Shown here in pieces: positions 47,010 to 56,841 of a stretch of 64,000 bases of DNA. The stretch's first letter is position 1, and every line of letters begins with the position of its first letter. The position numbers and the translations under genes were made by a program. The notes beneath the pieces are model-generated. The model searched no databases and was not told where the DNA came from. It saw only the letters and a list, made by a program, of their open reading frames with translations. The stretch lies in the NCBI GenBank assembly GCA_028689775.1, contig JAQVCM010000008.1, positions 62,001 to 126,000 of the forward strand, given 5' to 3'. Source of the DNA: Crocinitomicaceae bacterium (GTDB lineage Bacteria; Bacteroidota; Bacteroidia; Flavobacteriales_D; Crocinitomicaceae).

Positions 47010-47366
47010 TTAAGCTTCTGCTGGTGCAGTTTTAGCTTGACCCATTTTTGCTCTTCTTTTCTCTGCGTAAGCAAGATGATTTACATCCATTTTAACAGTT
47101 AAAAAACGCATTACACGCTCGTCGCGTTTGAGTGCTAATTCGAATGTGCCGATTAAATCGCCTTCTCCTTCAAATTCCAATAGGAAATAAAATCCTGTTG
47201 TTTTTTTCTGAATTGGGTAAGCCAATTTTTTCAAGCCCCATTTTTCGCTGTGCTTAAGTTTACCACCAAGATTGGCGATTTCACTTTCGAATTTTTGCAC
47301 TGCTTCCTTTGCCTGGTCATCAGACAAAACGGGAGTTAAGATGAAAACAGTTTCGTAAGAATTCAT
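47010..47366 (-). CDS. rpsF: 30S ribosomal protein S6
   Basis: A 118-residue S6 (MNSYETVFILTPVLSDDQAKEAV) with WGLKKLAYPIQKKTTGFYFLLEFEG and a short basic/alanine tail. First gene of the rpsF-rpsR-rplI operon; a TACCTTTG promoter element is 33 bases before its ATG. The operon order S6-S18-L9 without priB or ssb is usual in Bacteroidota. Confidence 0.97.
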   Translation of the reverse strand: MNSYETVFILTPVLSDDQAKEAVQKFESEIANLGGKLKHSEKWGLKKLAYPIQKKTTGFYFLLEFEGEGDLIGTFELALKRDERVMRFLTVKMDVNHLAYAEKRRAKMGQAKTAPAEA

Positions 47367-47398
47367 AATGTTAATAATATAATTAATAAATAAGGTCG

Positions 47399-47406
47399 CA
47401 AAGGTA
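47399..47406 (-). promoter_or_regulatory. Promoter -7 element of rpsF-rpsR-rplI
   Basis: TACCTTTG followed by C on the minus strand, 33 bases before the rpsF ATG; full TAnnTTTG match. Confidence 0.65.
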
Positions 47407-47452
47407 GTTATTTAATATGAACTACCAAATGTTTATTACGTCCAAAAGTAAA

Positions 47453-49405
47453 TTAATCTTCTTTTAAAGTAGATTCAAATTCTTTTGCAACGCTGATGGG
47501 GATAAATTCCTCAATGACATTCGTTTGATCCAAACCAAAATCTTCAGATGACTTCAAGCCCAGACTCTTGATAAAACGGTAGGTTTTAACTACAATTGTT
47601 TGGTATGGCGTCAATTTATTGTTGGTTGCAACGCGTGTATTCAAGATGATGAATTTGAAATCAACTTCTTCAAATTTATTTTTCATGGATTCAAAAACAC
47701 TTTCTCCACTTAATTTTCCTTTCTCCACCATGTTTTTATGGATTTTACGCAGCATAAATTCCAATCGATGCTCTTCTTTAAAGCCGAGGTGTAGGGATAC
47801 ATAATAGGCGTGTTTGTCAATGATGTCGTCAACGGAGTAACTGATCCCCCAAGGTTCTGTTTTAATATCCAGATGCACAAACCAAATCACATCTGCCTTT
47901 CGCGGTTTCTTTCTGAAAAGCGAATAGAAAATGGAAGCGTCTAGTTTGTTACTGCTATTACTTCGGGTAGGATAAATTAAGTGCGTTGCTTCATAGTTGA
48001 CAGATTCATCTGCTCGAACAGCATTTAAAAGTGGAATTACTTTCGACATGTGAACGTATTCAGTAATTCTACTTCTCAGATTTCTTGCTTGGTAGAAGAG
48101 AAAGAGGAAAAAGAAGAATACTATGGATAAAAGTAGCGTAAACCAACCACCGTGAATTATTTTTCCTAAATTGGAAAGTAAGAAGATGGATTCTACGAAT
48201 AAGAATACGAGGAAGATTCCGATGTAAACCAACTTTGCTTTTGGATATTTTAAAATCAAGACATAGCCGAGTAGGTAACTGGTCATCACCATGTTGATGG
48301 TAATTGCTAAACCATAAGCGGCCTCCATGTTTTCTGATTTTTGAAAAATGGCGATCACAACCAAACAACCAATCATTAAAAACCAATTAATCGCAGGTAT
48401 GTACACTTGTCCTTGATGATCTGTTGGATATTTAATTTTTAGATTGGTCCATAACTTCATTTTAATCGCTTCATTCATCAAGGTGTAAACACCGGTGATC
48501 AGCGCTTGCGATGCAATGATTGTTGCTGCTGTTGCGATTCCAATGATCAAGGGTAGAATGTTTGCCGGAACCATTGCATAGAAAATAGATTGCTGTGGTT
48601 TTAATTCGAATCCAGGCGTAAGAATCATCGCTGCTTGACCAAAATAGTGAATCAACAAAATGATAAACATAAAAGACCAACTGATACGTATGTTTTTCTT
48701 TCCGCAGTGACCTAGGTCAGAATATAAGGCTTCTGCACCTGTTGCACAAAGCAATACGGCTCCGAAAACCCAAAAACCGCCGTCCACATGAACTGCAAGA
48801 TTATACGCGTAATATGGATTCAACGCTTTTAAAACCGATGGATTTGCTCCAACGTGTGTCACTCCTAAATAAAGTAAAACTAGAAACCAGATCAACATGA
48901 TTGGTCCAAAAGCTCTTCCAATTATCACGGTTCCGAATTGCTGAATGGAGAAAAGTGCAAAAATAATCCCTACTACAATTGGAATAGTTGGTAAATCTGG
49001 ATACAAGTTATTCAAACCTTCGACAGCTGATGAAATCGAAATTGCTGGCGTGATGAAACCGTCTGCCATCAAAGTTGCACAACCGATCAATGCTGGGACA
49101 ACAATGAATTTTGCGCGTTTCTTCTTTAATAAAGCATACAAAGCAAAAATCCCACCTTCCCCATTGTTATCTGCATTTAGTGCAAAATACATGTATTTGA
49201 TGGATGCAATTAAGAGTAAAGTCCAGATTACGGCTGATAAACCTCCTAAAATTAAAGGTTCAGAGATATTTTTTCCGCCATCAGTAATTGCCTGAAAAAC
49301 GTAAAGCGGTGAAGTCCCAATATCGCCAAAAACAATACCCATGGTAATTAAGATACCTGCGATGCTTAAAGGTGTTTTATTCTTTGTGTCAAGTAGTGAC
49401 TTCAT
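47453..49405 (-). CDS. kup: KUP/HAK/KT-family potassium transporter
   Basis: A 650-residue inner-membrane potassium uptake protein of the KUP family. Twelve hydrophobic helices lie in the first 440 residues, with GIVFGDIGTSPLYVFQA in helix 1 and NNGEGGIFALYALL in the second conserved block, then a cytoplasmic C-terminal domain of about 200 residues. It has its own promoter and a short leader with a terminator-like hairpin (49424-49471), which suggests that its expression is controlled by attenuation. Confidence 0.94.
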   Translation of the reverse strand: MKSLLDTKNKTPLSIAGILITMGIVFGDIGTSPLYVFQAITDGGKNISEPLILGGLSAVIWTLLLIASIKYMYFALNADNNGEGGIFALYALLKKKRAKFIVVPALIGCATLMADGFITPAISISSAVEGLNNLYPDLPTIPIVVGIIFALFSIQQFGTVIIGRAFGPIMLIWFLVLLYLGVTHVGANPSVLKALNPYYAYNLAVHVDGGFWVFGAVLLCATGAEALYSDLGHCGKKNIRISWSFMFIILLIHYFGQAAMILTPGFELKPQQSIFYAMVPANILPLIIGIATAATIIASQALITGVYTLMNEAIKMKLWTNLKIKYPTDHQGQVYIPAINWFLMIGCLVVIAIFQKSENMEAAYGLAITINMVMTSYLLGYVLILKYPKAKLVYIGIFLVFLFVESIFLLSNLGKIIHGGWFTLLLSIVFFFFLFLFYQARNLRSRITEYVHMSKVIPLLNAVRADESVNYEATHLIYPTRSNSSNKLDASIFYSLFRKKPRKADVIWFVHLDIKTEPWGISYSVDDIIDKHAYYVSLHLGFKEEHRLEFMLRKIHKNMVEKGKLSGESVFESMKNKFEEVDFKFIILNTRVATNNKLTPYQTIVVKTYRFIKSLGLKSSEDFGLDQTNVIEEFIPISVAKEFESTLKED

Positions 49406-49423
49406 CCTGAAATAGTTTACAAT

Positions 49424-49471
49424 AAAAAAAAGCAGGATATTTTCAGTTCTTATTTGAAAAACATTCCTGCT
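49424..49471 (-). promoter_or_regulatory. Terminator-like hairpin in the kup leader
   Basis: In the minus-strand leader, AGCAGGA (49471-49465) pairs with TCCTGCT (49437-49431), inner bases TTTTCA and TGAAAA extend the stem, and eight T follow. It lies between the kup promoter (49483-49490) and the ATG at 49405, so it would stop transcription before kup unless relieved. The loop also contains a four-codon ATG-to-TAA frame. Confidence 0.55.
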
Positions 49472-49482
49472 AAATTACGCGG

Positions 49483-49490
49483 CAAATGTA
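49483..49490 (-). promoter_or_regulatory. Promoter -7 element of kup
   Basis: TACATTTG followed by CC on the minus strand, 77 bases before the kup ATG, leaving a leader of roughly 70 bases. Confidence 0.6.
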
Positions 49491-49566
49491 AGGCATTCTG
49501 ATGTAGGTATTGAGATTTTTTATGCGTTTTTTTATATTTTTTTGGATCAATGCCAAAACTTGGGCA

Positions 49567-49602
49567 CAAAAAAAGAGCTTACTTTATAAAAGCAAGCTCT
49601 TC
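49567..49602 (-). terminator. Intrinsic terminator after tRNA-Ser
   Basis: AAGAGCTTGC and GTAAGCTCTT pair around an AT loop on the minus strand and are followed by several T, a few bases after the tRNA 3' end. Confidence 0.85.
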
Positions 49603-49605
49603 GTG

Positions 49606-49690
49606 CGGAGAAAGAGGGATTCGAACCCCCGATACCTCTCGGTACGCTGGTTTTCAAGACCAGTGCATTCAACCGCTCTGCCATTTCTCC
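49606..49690 (-). tRNA. tRNA-Ser (anticodon TGA)
   Basis: The minus strand reads GGAGAAATGGCAGAGCGG at the 5' end and TTTCTCC plus discriminator G at the 3' end, forming a 7-bp acceptor stem. The anticodon stem CTGGT/ACCAG encloses CTTGAAA, anticodon TGA, which reads UCN serine codons. A long variable arm (about TACCGAGAGGTA) marks a type II tRNA as expected of serine, and GGTTCGAATCC is the T arm. CCA is not encoded. A terminator follows. Confidence 0.95.
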
Positions 49691-49991
49691 GCGACAAAAT
49701 TACGCATAGTTTAATTACTGACAATAGAAAAATTCAAAAAAATTCAATAAATATTTCTTTTTATTGAAATCCAGTCTTTTAACGGACGTGAGACTTTGCA
49801 TTTAAAGAGGTGAGTGATACGTTAGAATCAATTTGATGTCAAAATTCAATTAATTAGTAGTAATTTTATCTCTTTCAAGGTTTAAAACTGGTTTTTTAGA
49901 ATTGCTTTTTAAATACTTGTTGAGATAAATACTAAAGAAATTTTCAAATCGTTCTCTCCAGAGGATGTTTTAAAATAAAATCTATCTAGAT
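49691..49991. other. Intergenic stretch between tRNA-Ser and the GWxTD gene
   Basis: About 300 AT-rich bases between divergent units. It must hold the promoters for the tRNA and the GWxTD gene, but I see no full TAnnTTTG match, no extra gene and no repeat. Confidence 0.4.
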
Positions 49992-51440
49992 ATGAATAAA
50001 TTTTTTGTTTTGTTTTTAATGCTTTCAGTTGCTTTTGGTGTGTCCGCACAAAAAAAGAAACAACTCAAAGCTTACTTGGATTATAAATCATTTTATGAAC
50101 CTAGTATCGGAAATTATGTAGAAATACAATTGCAATTTGTTGGGCATTCTATTCAATATGTAGGAACTGAAAATGGTTCTCTTCAAGGAGAAATTGCTGT
50201 AAAACTAAGTTTGTTGCAAAACGACAGTATTATTGTTTCTGATGCATATCGTTTACAATCTCCAATTATGCGCGACAGCATCGTGGAAGATTTTTATGAC
50301 ATCAAACGTTTTGCGGTAAAACCAGGTGTTTATTCTTTGGCAATCTCCATTCAAGATTTGAATTTGAACGGGAAAGCAATGGAAGGAAAGCAAGTTTTGG
50401 AAATAAAAGATTTCAGTACTTTGCCGTCGCTTTCAGACATTCAGGTGTCAGAGAGAATGGTGAAAACGGATGCTCAATCTGTGTTTTTCAAAGCGGGTTA
50501 TGAAATGATGCCTCGAATTTCAAATTACTTTTCTGCTGAAGCAAATGCCTTGCCAATTTATTTGGAAATGTACAATTTCGAAAAGGTGCAAGCTGTTGGT
50601 CTAAAACAATTGATTATCAATACAAAAACCAAAGAAGAACTCGAAGATTTTAGTCGTTTTTCAAAACACGATGTGGATGGAATCCAGCCTTTGATTCGTG
50701 TGCTTGATTTGACCAATGTGCCTTCTGGAGAATATCAATTACAATTTTCAATGATTTCAAAAGAAGGTGAAACCTTGTCGTCTACTTCGTATTACTTTGA
50801 AAGAACCAATAACATACTTGCTGATGTTGCTTCTGAAAACTTGATTCTTGATCCAGCATTTCAAGCATCGATTCCAAATGACAGTTTGGAGTTTTATGTC
50901 AAAAGTTTAATTCCGATTGCTGGTCCTTCCGAAGTAAAAAACATCATTCGCATCTTGAAAACAAAAAACACAGATTCTTACCGAAAGTACATTCAGGCAT
51001 TTTGGGTTGCCAGTTCAGGAGTTCAAAAACCGTATGACGTTTGGTTGAATTATAAAAAACAGGTTTTGATGGTTCAAAAGTTCTACGCGAGTAACTTTAT
51101 GGATGGTTTTGAAACAGACCGAGGAAGAGTTTATCTTCAGTATGGACCTCCAAATAACATCACTTCGAGAGAAACTTCACCTTCTGAGTATCCGTACGAA
51201 ATATGGGTTTATGATCGAATTAAGAACTATTCGAATAAACGATTTGTGTTTTACAATCCTGATTTAGTAAACAATGCATACCGCTTGTTGCATTCAGATA
51301 TGATTGGAGAACTTCAAAACTACCGTTGGCAACAACAATTATCTAAACGAAATTCTCCAAACAAGAACATCGACGATCCAAATGATGGAAACTACGACTC
51401 TTGGGGAGGAAATAGTCGTGAATTGTATGAACAGCATTAA
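49992..51440 (+). CDS. GWxTD domain-containing secreted protein
   Basis: A 482-residue protein with a signal peptide (MNKFFVLFLMLSVAFGVSAQ), a beta-rich middle and a C-terminal GWxTD domain recognised by FETDRGRVYLQYGPPN and YEIWVYDR. The defining GW pair is here GF (DGFETDRG), a mild variant. GWxTD proteins are widespread in Bacteroidota and their function is unknown; a cell-envelope role is likely from the signal peptide. It is followed 9 bases later by a glycosyltransferase, probably in the same unit. Confidence 0.88.
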   Translation: MNKFFVLFLMLSVAFGVSAQKKKQLKAYLDYKSFYEPSIGNYVEIQLQFVGHSIQYVGTENGSLQGEIAVKLSLLQNDSIIVSDAYRLQSPIMRDSIVEDFYDIKRFAVKPGVYSLAISIQDLNLNGKAMEGKQVLEIKDFSTLPSLSDIQVSERMVKTDAQSVFFKAGYEMMPRISNYFSAEANALPIYLEMYNFEKVQAVGLKQLIINTKTKEELEDFSRFSKHDVDGIQPLIRVLDLTNVPSGEYQLQFSMISKEGETLSSTSYYFERTNNILADVASENLILDPAFQASIPNDSLEFYVKSLIPIAGPSEVKNIIRILKTKNTDSYRKYIQAFWVASSGVQKPYDVWLNYKKQVLMVQKFYASNFMDGFETDRGRVYLQYGPPNNITSRETSPSEYPYEIWVYDRIKNYSNKRFVFYNPDLVNNAYRLLHSDMIGELQNYRWQQQLSKRNSPNKNIDDPNDGNYDSWGGNSRELYEQH

Positions 51441-51449
51441 TCAGGACGT

Positions 51450-52475
51450 TTGAACCAGATAGCAATTGTCATTTTAAACTGGAATGGTAAAGATTTTTTA
51501 GATAAATTTCTTCCCAGTGTATTGAAGTATTCAGGTGATGCTCGTATCGTAGTTGCAGATAATGCTTCTTCAGACGATTCAGTTTCATTTTTGAAAGAAC
51601 ATTATCCTAGCGTTGAATTGGTAATCAATGATTCCAACGGAGGTTTTGCCAAAGGCTATAACGATGCTTTGAAGCAAATCAAAAGTTCTTATTATTTACT
51701 GCTCAACAGCGATGTAGAAGTAACGGAAGGTTGGTTAAATCCGTTGATGAACGTGATGAAAGATCCAAAAGTGGCAGGTTGTCAGCCCAAAGTTCTTTCT
51801 TATCAAGACAAAAATCGGTTTGAGCATGCAGGCGCTTGCGGAGGTTTCCTGGATCACAATTATTATCCGTTTTGCAGAGGACGAATTTTCGAGAAAACGG
51901 AAATGGACACCAATCAATATGATCATGAAATGGAAGTTTTTTGGACTTCTGGTGCGTGTATGTTAATTCGTTCGGAGGTATTTCACCAAGTGAATGGATT
52001 TGATGAAGATTTCTTTGCGCACATGGAAGAGATTGACATGTGTTGGCGTATCAAACGACTTGGACATACTTTTAAAATTGTTCCTTCTTCTAAAGTGTAT
52101 CACGTTGGTGGTGGAACTTTGAGCTATTTCTCTCCAAAGAAAACATATTTGAATTTTAGAAACAGTTTGTATATGATTACCAAAAATCACGAAGGATTGC
52201 TCTTTTTTAAATTGTTTTATCGTGGAGTTTTAGATGGAATGGCTGCCTTTATGTTCTTGTTGTCAGGAAAACCAAATCACTTTATGGCGGTTTTTAAAGC
52301 GCATACGGCCTTTTATGGTAAACTGAGTACGATGTTGAGTCGTCGCAAAATTTTAAAACAAAGTTCTACTACTTTTAATGAAACAGGTTTGTATCACGGA
52401 AGTATTTTGTGGGCGAAGTATTTTAAAAAGATAAAAGAATTCAACAAGTTAAACATGCGCTTTTTTAAAGATTAG
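51450..52475 (+). CDS. Glycosyltransferase family 2
   Basis: A 341-residue GT2 enzyme with VILNWNGKDFLDKFLPSV at the N terminus, nucleotide-sugar binding VVADNASSDDS, a DxD-like LLLNSDVEVTEGW and the acceptor-side MEEIDMCWRIKRLGH. It resembles rhamnosyl or N-acetylglucosaminyl transferases of cell-surface glycan synthesis; the exact sugar is not readable. The start is a TTG at 51450, 9 bases after the GWxTD stop. Confidence 0.92.
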   Translation: MNQIAIVILNWNGKDFLDKFLPSVLKYSGDARIVVADNASSDDSVSFLKEHYPSVELVINDSNGGFAKGYNDALKQIKSSYYLLLNSDVEVTEGWLNPLMNVMKDPKVAGCQPKVLSYQDKNRFEHAGACGGFLDHNYYPFCRGRIFEKTEMDTNQYDHEMEVFWTSGACMLIRSEVFHQVNGFDEDFFAHMEEIDMCWRIKRLGHTFKIVPSSKVYHVGGGTLSYFSPKKTYLNFRNSLYMITKNHEGLLFFKLFYRGVLDGMAAFMFLLSGKPNHFMAVFKAHTAFYGKLSTMLSRRKILKQSSTTFNETGLYHGSILWAKYFKKIKEFNKLNMRFFKD

Positions 52476-52513
52476 ATCTAAATGAGCGTTGGTTTCTTGG
52501 TCCATTCCAACGA

Positions 52514-53248
52514 TTACAAGTTTTTTCTTCGCAACTCAAAATTTTGACCTAAGTACACTTTTCGTACTTGTTCGTCTGCCGCCAATTCTTCTGCAGTTCC
52601 TGATTTTAAGATGGAACCTTCAAAGAGTAAATACGCACGGTCGGTGATGGAAAGTGTTTCTTGTACGTTGTGATCGGTAATTAAAATACCAATATCTTTC
52701 TTTTTTAATTCAGAAATGATGCTTTGAATGTCTTCAACGGCAATTGGATCTACACCTGCAAAAGGTTCATCCAATAATACAAATTTGGGATTGGTAGCTA
52801 AAGCTCTTGCAATTTCTGTTCTACGTTTTTCACCTCCTGACAAACGATTTCCTAAGTTTTTTCGAACGTGATTCAAACTAAATTCTTCCAGTAATTCTTC
52901 TAAGCGATTTTTTCTGTCCACTTTATTGAGGTCCGTCATTTCTAAAATGGCCATGATGTTGTCCTCCACACTTAATTTTCGAAATACGGAAACTTCTTGA
53001 GGTAAATATCCCAAGCCCAGTTGTGCACGTTTGTACATCGGAAATTTAGTAATATCCAAATCATCCAAAAAAACGGAACCTTCATCTGGTTTCACCAAGC
53101 CAACCATCATGTAGAATGAAGTTGTTTTACCAGCGCCGTTTGGACCTAATAGACCCACAATTTCGCCCTGATTAACTTCTACAGTCACTCCTTTTACAAC
53201 GGCTCTCCCTTTGTAGGATTTTTTAATCTCGTTTGTATGTAATTTCAC
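52514..53248 (-). CDS. lptB: LPS export ABC transporter ATP-binding protein
   Basis: A 244-residue ATPase that powers lipopolysaccharide transport with LptFGC. It has Walker [16 protein letters not shown], signature [15 protein letters not shown], Walker [14 protein letters not shown] and the LptB-typical [14 protein letters not shown]. The start is a GTG at 53248. No lptF/G/C gene is adjacent. With kdsB elsewhere in the window it confirms a standard lipopolysaccharide outer membrane. Confidence 0.93.
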   Translation of the reverse strand: MKLHTNEIKKSYKGRAVVKGVTVEVNQGEIVGLLGPNGAGKTTSFYMMVGLVKPDEGSVFLDDLDITKFPMYKRAQLGLGYLPQEVSVFRKLSVEDNIMAILEMTDLNKVDRKNRLEELLEEFSLNHVRKNLGNRLSGGEKRRTEIARALATNPKFVLLDEPFAGVDPIAVEDIQSIISELKKKDIGILITDHNVQETLSITDRAYLLFEGSILKSGTAEELAADEQVRKVYLGQNFELRRKNL

Positions 53249-53360
53249 TGCTGTTTAATTTGAGGTAAATGTAAGAAGAATTCAGCAACATCAATTCCAA
53301 ATCTAGCGATCAGCTATTTCGGATTTAGAAGTTGAATTGTTTTTTAGTTTTTGAAAATAA

Positions 53361-55817
53361 TTAGAAAATAATATCCCATCGAACGCGAACACCCAAAGGA
53401 TTCATTCCAGGATCCAGATGCGTTGCTCTCCATACTAAATCAACTCTAAATAATTTGAAGATATTTTCTATTCCAACGGATCCTTCTACGTAAGGAATAT
53501 TCCCAAATCGTTTCGTGAAAGCTGGTATGATTATTTCGCTGTTGTGTTTTGGATCGATGTCGCCATAAGCGGCTTTTACGGTGGTTACCAAACGCCATTT
53601 TAATTTCTTAATCAAAGGAATTCGGTCAAAAAGTAATCCTTGCCAATGTTGTTCGATACTACCACTGATGTATTTATCAGAAATAAATTCAAAATAATTG
53701 AGTTTGTTAAACGAGCTGTTCTGGAACCAATAGGATTGATTTCCTTCGTGTACTTTCAAAAATGGATAAGCAGTTTGACCAAAAACATATCCAGCAGTGA
53801 TGTGGTAGTTTAACCTGCCTAATACGCCGACATTTCGGATGTGTTCAATTCTAAATTCTACTTTTTGATAATCGTATTGACTTCCTAAAATTCCTTTGAC
53901 ACCAAATACGGCATTCACAGATAAAATAGGGAATTTGGAACCAATAGAGGTTCGGTCAAAAGCTCCAGAAATAAATTCTTCATTTTTTCCCCAACGAACA
54001 CCAACAGAAAACTCTGAAGTTTGCAATTTACTGATGTTTTCAATCGTCCCATTTTGGAAACGGGTGTAATTTGCCAAACCAAGTGCTGTTAATTCTCGCC
54101 ATTCAAATCCACCTGTGAAAATAAAATCCTTTTTCACATCTTTTTCGATGTTGGCCCCCATTTTTTGCACAAACGTTAATTTGTCTAATTCACCCGTTCT
54201 TAAAAGTGAAGCAAAGGTTGAGTTGACAGAAGATGCCGTTGCTGAAATTCCGACTTGTTCAATGTCGCTGTTGTAATAAGCTGTGAGTAAACTACGTTTC
54301 TTTTTGGTGATGTTGTATCTCACTTTTGCGCCGTATTTAAAGCGGTCGTCTCCAACACCGTAGGCAATTTTACCGCCTAATTCTATTCTCCTTGAGAAAT
54401 CATTGGAGGTTCGAAGTGCGATTCCAAAACGATATTGTTCTACGGGATTGACACTAAAAAGACTGAAAATACTTCCCAACTCTACTTTGCCTAATGGATA
54501 ATATCCAGTAGAACCCAAATAGGTTAGATCTTTCAAGGTTTTAAAAAATCGGGTGTTGTTCAAAGAATCAACCATTTGATTGATCCCATTTTCTTGAATG
54601 GATAATTTTTCAAATCGATTTGCTTCCCAATATTCATTGGAACGTATTTCTGCACTGTCAAGGTATTCAACGGTATTGTCTGATTTGTAAAATTCCTTTT
54701 CGTGTGGTTTGTTGATGACAAAATTTCTACGAGCTGAAAATTTCCGTCCGTAGAAACCATAAATGTCTGTTTTCTTGGTGATTTTCAAATCGACAATCAT
54801 TTTCTCTTCCGTTTGCATCCAAACTTCTTTCTCTACTTCTTCAAATTTTTGCTCAAAATACAAGTCTTGAACGTAGTTGATGTTTGCCCATGGCGATAAC
54901 GAAGCTCTGATTTCTTTAATGGCGTATGTCGTATCGTGAATCCACATATCGCCTGAGAAAGTCATATCGCCGGTACGTTTTGGTTTAAATGTCAATTGAA
55001 AGCACCATTTGTCACCGATGAACGTAGAATCTGTTAATACAAAATTATAGTATGACCGCGCAAAATTCGCTGCCGGACTGATGAATGCTCTTTGAAATAA
55101 GTTGATGTAATTGTCATAAACATTGATGTCTAAATACATATCACCCAAAAGTTGATTGATTTGGAAGTTCTCAATTCCTGATATTTTAGAAGCTTTTATG
55201 ACCTCTTTTCTCTTTTTCGGATTGTTTAAATAATAAAAATCTGAAATGGACTCACTTAATAAAACGGGCAAATAGTTTTTACCATTGTCGTTGGAATCTA
55301 GATAGTCCATGATGATGTCGAGTTTTTGAACAACACCTAAATCTTTGAATTTTTCACCAATGTTGTTGAGGTCGAGCTGCATTTTATTGTACACCTCGTA
55401 ATCATAAGATTCTAACTTTTCTTTGTTGTTGATTCTTTTGTTTGCTACTAATCTCTTGTGGATCGTTGTAGAATACAATTCATCAGGAGGACGAACAAAA
55501 AACTCTTCCATTTCTTCCACTTGTGGATTGAGCTGAATATTGATTTCTTGTGCCTGATCTAGCTTTATTTTAACCGTAACGGGTACATAACCGATGAAGT
55601 TATAAACTACACTGTCAGAAGCATAATAGGATTCTAAGATGTAGTTTCCATCCAAATCAGTCATTGCGCTGATTTTTGAAAGTTGAAAACGAACCTTCAC
55701 AAAGGGAATTTCTTCACCTGTCTGGCTGTCAGTAACTTTGCCGGTCACTTTAGTCTGTTGCCCAAAAGCACATGTGAAGGTTAAAGCAAGTAAAAATGTA
55801 AGTATGTATTTTCCCAT
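53361..55817 (-). CDS. DUF5686 / carboxypeptidase-like regulatory domain outer-membrane protein
   Basis: An 818-residue protein: signal peptide (MGKYILTFLLALTFTCAFGQ), a carboxypeptidase-like regulatory (CarboxypepD_reg) beta domain (GKVTDSQTGEEIPFVKVRF), then the long DUF5686 region. The C-terminal half alternates beta strands as in an outer-membrane barrel and ends VRVRWDIIF. Such proteins are characteristic of Bacteroidota and of unknown function. I chose the ATG at 55817; the longer frame begins in a region resembling a promoter and adds ten residues before the signal peptide. Confidence 0.85.
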   Translation of the reverse strand: MGKYILTFLLALTFTCAFGQQTKVTGKVTDSQTGEEIPFVKVRFQLSKISAMTDLDGNYILESYYASDSVVYNFIGYVPVTVKIKLDQAQEINIQLNPQVEEMEEFFVRPPDELYSTTIHKRLVANKRINNKEKLESYDYEVYNKMQLDLNNIGEKFKDLGVVQKLDIIMDYLDSNDNGKNYLPVLLSESISDFYYLNNPKKRKEVIKASKISGIENFQINQLLGDMYLDINVYDNYINLFQRAFISPAANFARSYYNFVLTDSTFIGDKWCFQLTFKPKRTGDMTFSGDMWIHDTTYAIKEIRASLSPWANINYVQDLYFEQKFEEVEKEVWMQTEEKMIVDLKITKKTDIYGFYGRKFSARRNFVINKPHEKEFYKSDNTVEYLDSAEIRSNEYWEANRFEKLSIQENGINQMVDSLNNTRFFKTLKDLTYLGSTGYYPLGKVELGSIFSLFSVNPVEQYRFGIALRTSNDFSRRIELGGKIAYGVGDDRFKYGAKVRYNITKKKRSLLTAYYNSDIEQVGISATASSVNSTFASLLRTGELDKLTFVQKMGANIEKDVKKDFIFTGGFEWRELTALGLANYTRFQNGTIENISKLQTSEFSVGVRWGKNEEFISGAFDRTSIGSKFPILSVNAVFGVKGILGSQYDYQKVEFRIEHIRNVGVLGRLNYHITAGYVFGQTAYPFLKVHEGNQSYWFQNSSFNKLNYFEFISDKYISGSIEQHWQGLLFDRIPLIKKLKWRLVTTVKAAYGDIDPKHNSEIIIPAFTKRFGNIPYVEGSVGIENIFKLFRVDLVWRATHLDPGMNPLGVRVRWDIIF

Positions 55818-55857
55818 AATAAGAATGCGTACGAATATACAAAACATTCGAAAAACC

Positions 55858-56652
55858 TTAACTTATTTCGGCAGCTTTTAACTTTTTATATACATTAGCA
55901 GTAACTAAAATACTGATTTCGTATAACAACACAATTGGAATTGCAACAATCACTTGACTGATTAGATCTGGAGGAGTAATCACGGCTGATAAAATAAGCA
56001 CACCGATGATGGCGTGTTTTCGGTACTTTCTTAAAAATTCTGGAGTGATTACGCCCATTTTAGCAAAAATATACGCAACAACTGGCAATAAGAAAAGTAA
56101 ACCTGAATAAAATACCGTCGATAAAATGGTACTCATGTAAGAATTGATGGTGAAGATATTTTCAATGTCTTTGGACATTTGATAACTTCCGAAAAACTGG
56201 ACACAAAGTGGAGAAATGACGAAATATCCAAATGCAATTCCGATGAAAAATAAGATACTCACATAAAATACAATTCCCGAAACCACTGTTTTTTCATTTG
56301 TTTTTAATCCCGGTTTCACAAATGACCAAATCTGATAGAATATATACGGGAATCCAATCACAATTCCACCTAGAAAACTCATCATCATGGAGTAAGCAAA
56401 TTGTCCACCCATCGTAGTACTTTGCATCTTTACTGGGATTTCCTGTACGCAAATACCGGTGTATTCGCACAAGAGTTTAAAGCTAATGAACGAAGGGTCT
56501 TTCATGGATAGAAATACGTGGTTCATAATCCATTCTTGATTAAACCACAAAACTCCTGCTATTAAAAATACTGCTATCACGGATCGAACTAATCTCCATC
56601 TCAATTCTTCAAGATGGTCTAAGAACGACATTTTGTTTTCTTCTTCTTCCAT
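55858..56652 (-). CDS. tatC: Sec-independent protein translocase TatC
   Basis: A 264-residue six-helix inner-membrane protein, the receptor of the twin-arginine translocase. It has the family N terminus MSFLDHLEELRWRLVRSVIAVF and KPGLKTNEKTVVSGIVFYVS with the conserved glutamate before helix 3. The start is placed at the ATG at 56652 because a consensus promoter element (56662-56669) covers the longer TTG-started frame. tatA is not seen here. Confidence 0.95.
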   Translation of the reverse strand: MEEEENKMSFLDHLEELRWRLVRSVIAVFLIAGVLWFNQEWIMNHVFLSMKDPSFISFKLLCEYTGICVQEIPVKMQSTTMGGQFAYSMMMSFLGGIVIGFPYIFYQIWSFVKPGLKTNEKTVVSGIVFYVSILFFIGIAFGYFVISPLCVQFFGSYQMSKDIENIFTINSYMSTILSTVFYSGLLFLLPVVAYIFAKMGVITPEFLRKYRKHAIIGVLILSAVITPPDLISQVIVAIPIVLLYEISILVTANVYKKLKAAEIS

Positions 56653-56661
56653 ATCCAGCCG

Positions 56662-56669
56662 CAAAGTTA
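56662..56669 (-). promoter_or_regulatory. Promoter -7 element of tatC
   Basis: TAACTTTG followed by CG on the minus strand, 9 bases before the chosen tatC ATG. It rules out the upstream TTG as a practical start. Confidence 0.6.
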
Positions 56670-56841
56670 ATCATAAGGAGCAAACTAAAAATAAAATCGT
56701 TTTTAGATATTGAGATTTATTAAATTTATAACAGCATTCTGCATTTTAAATGAATTTATTTTTTTTAAAGAGGGGTTTTTATGTAACTTCGTTGTATAAA
56801 ATTTTGTAACTTTAGTCAAAAGTTCAAATTATCACATTTAA

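Noticed and set aside
52485..52512. CGTTGG/CCAACG inverted repeat between the GT2 and lptB genes
   Set aside because: Short stem, 14-base loop and no T run, so not a convincing terminator.
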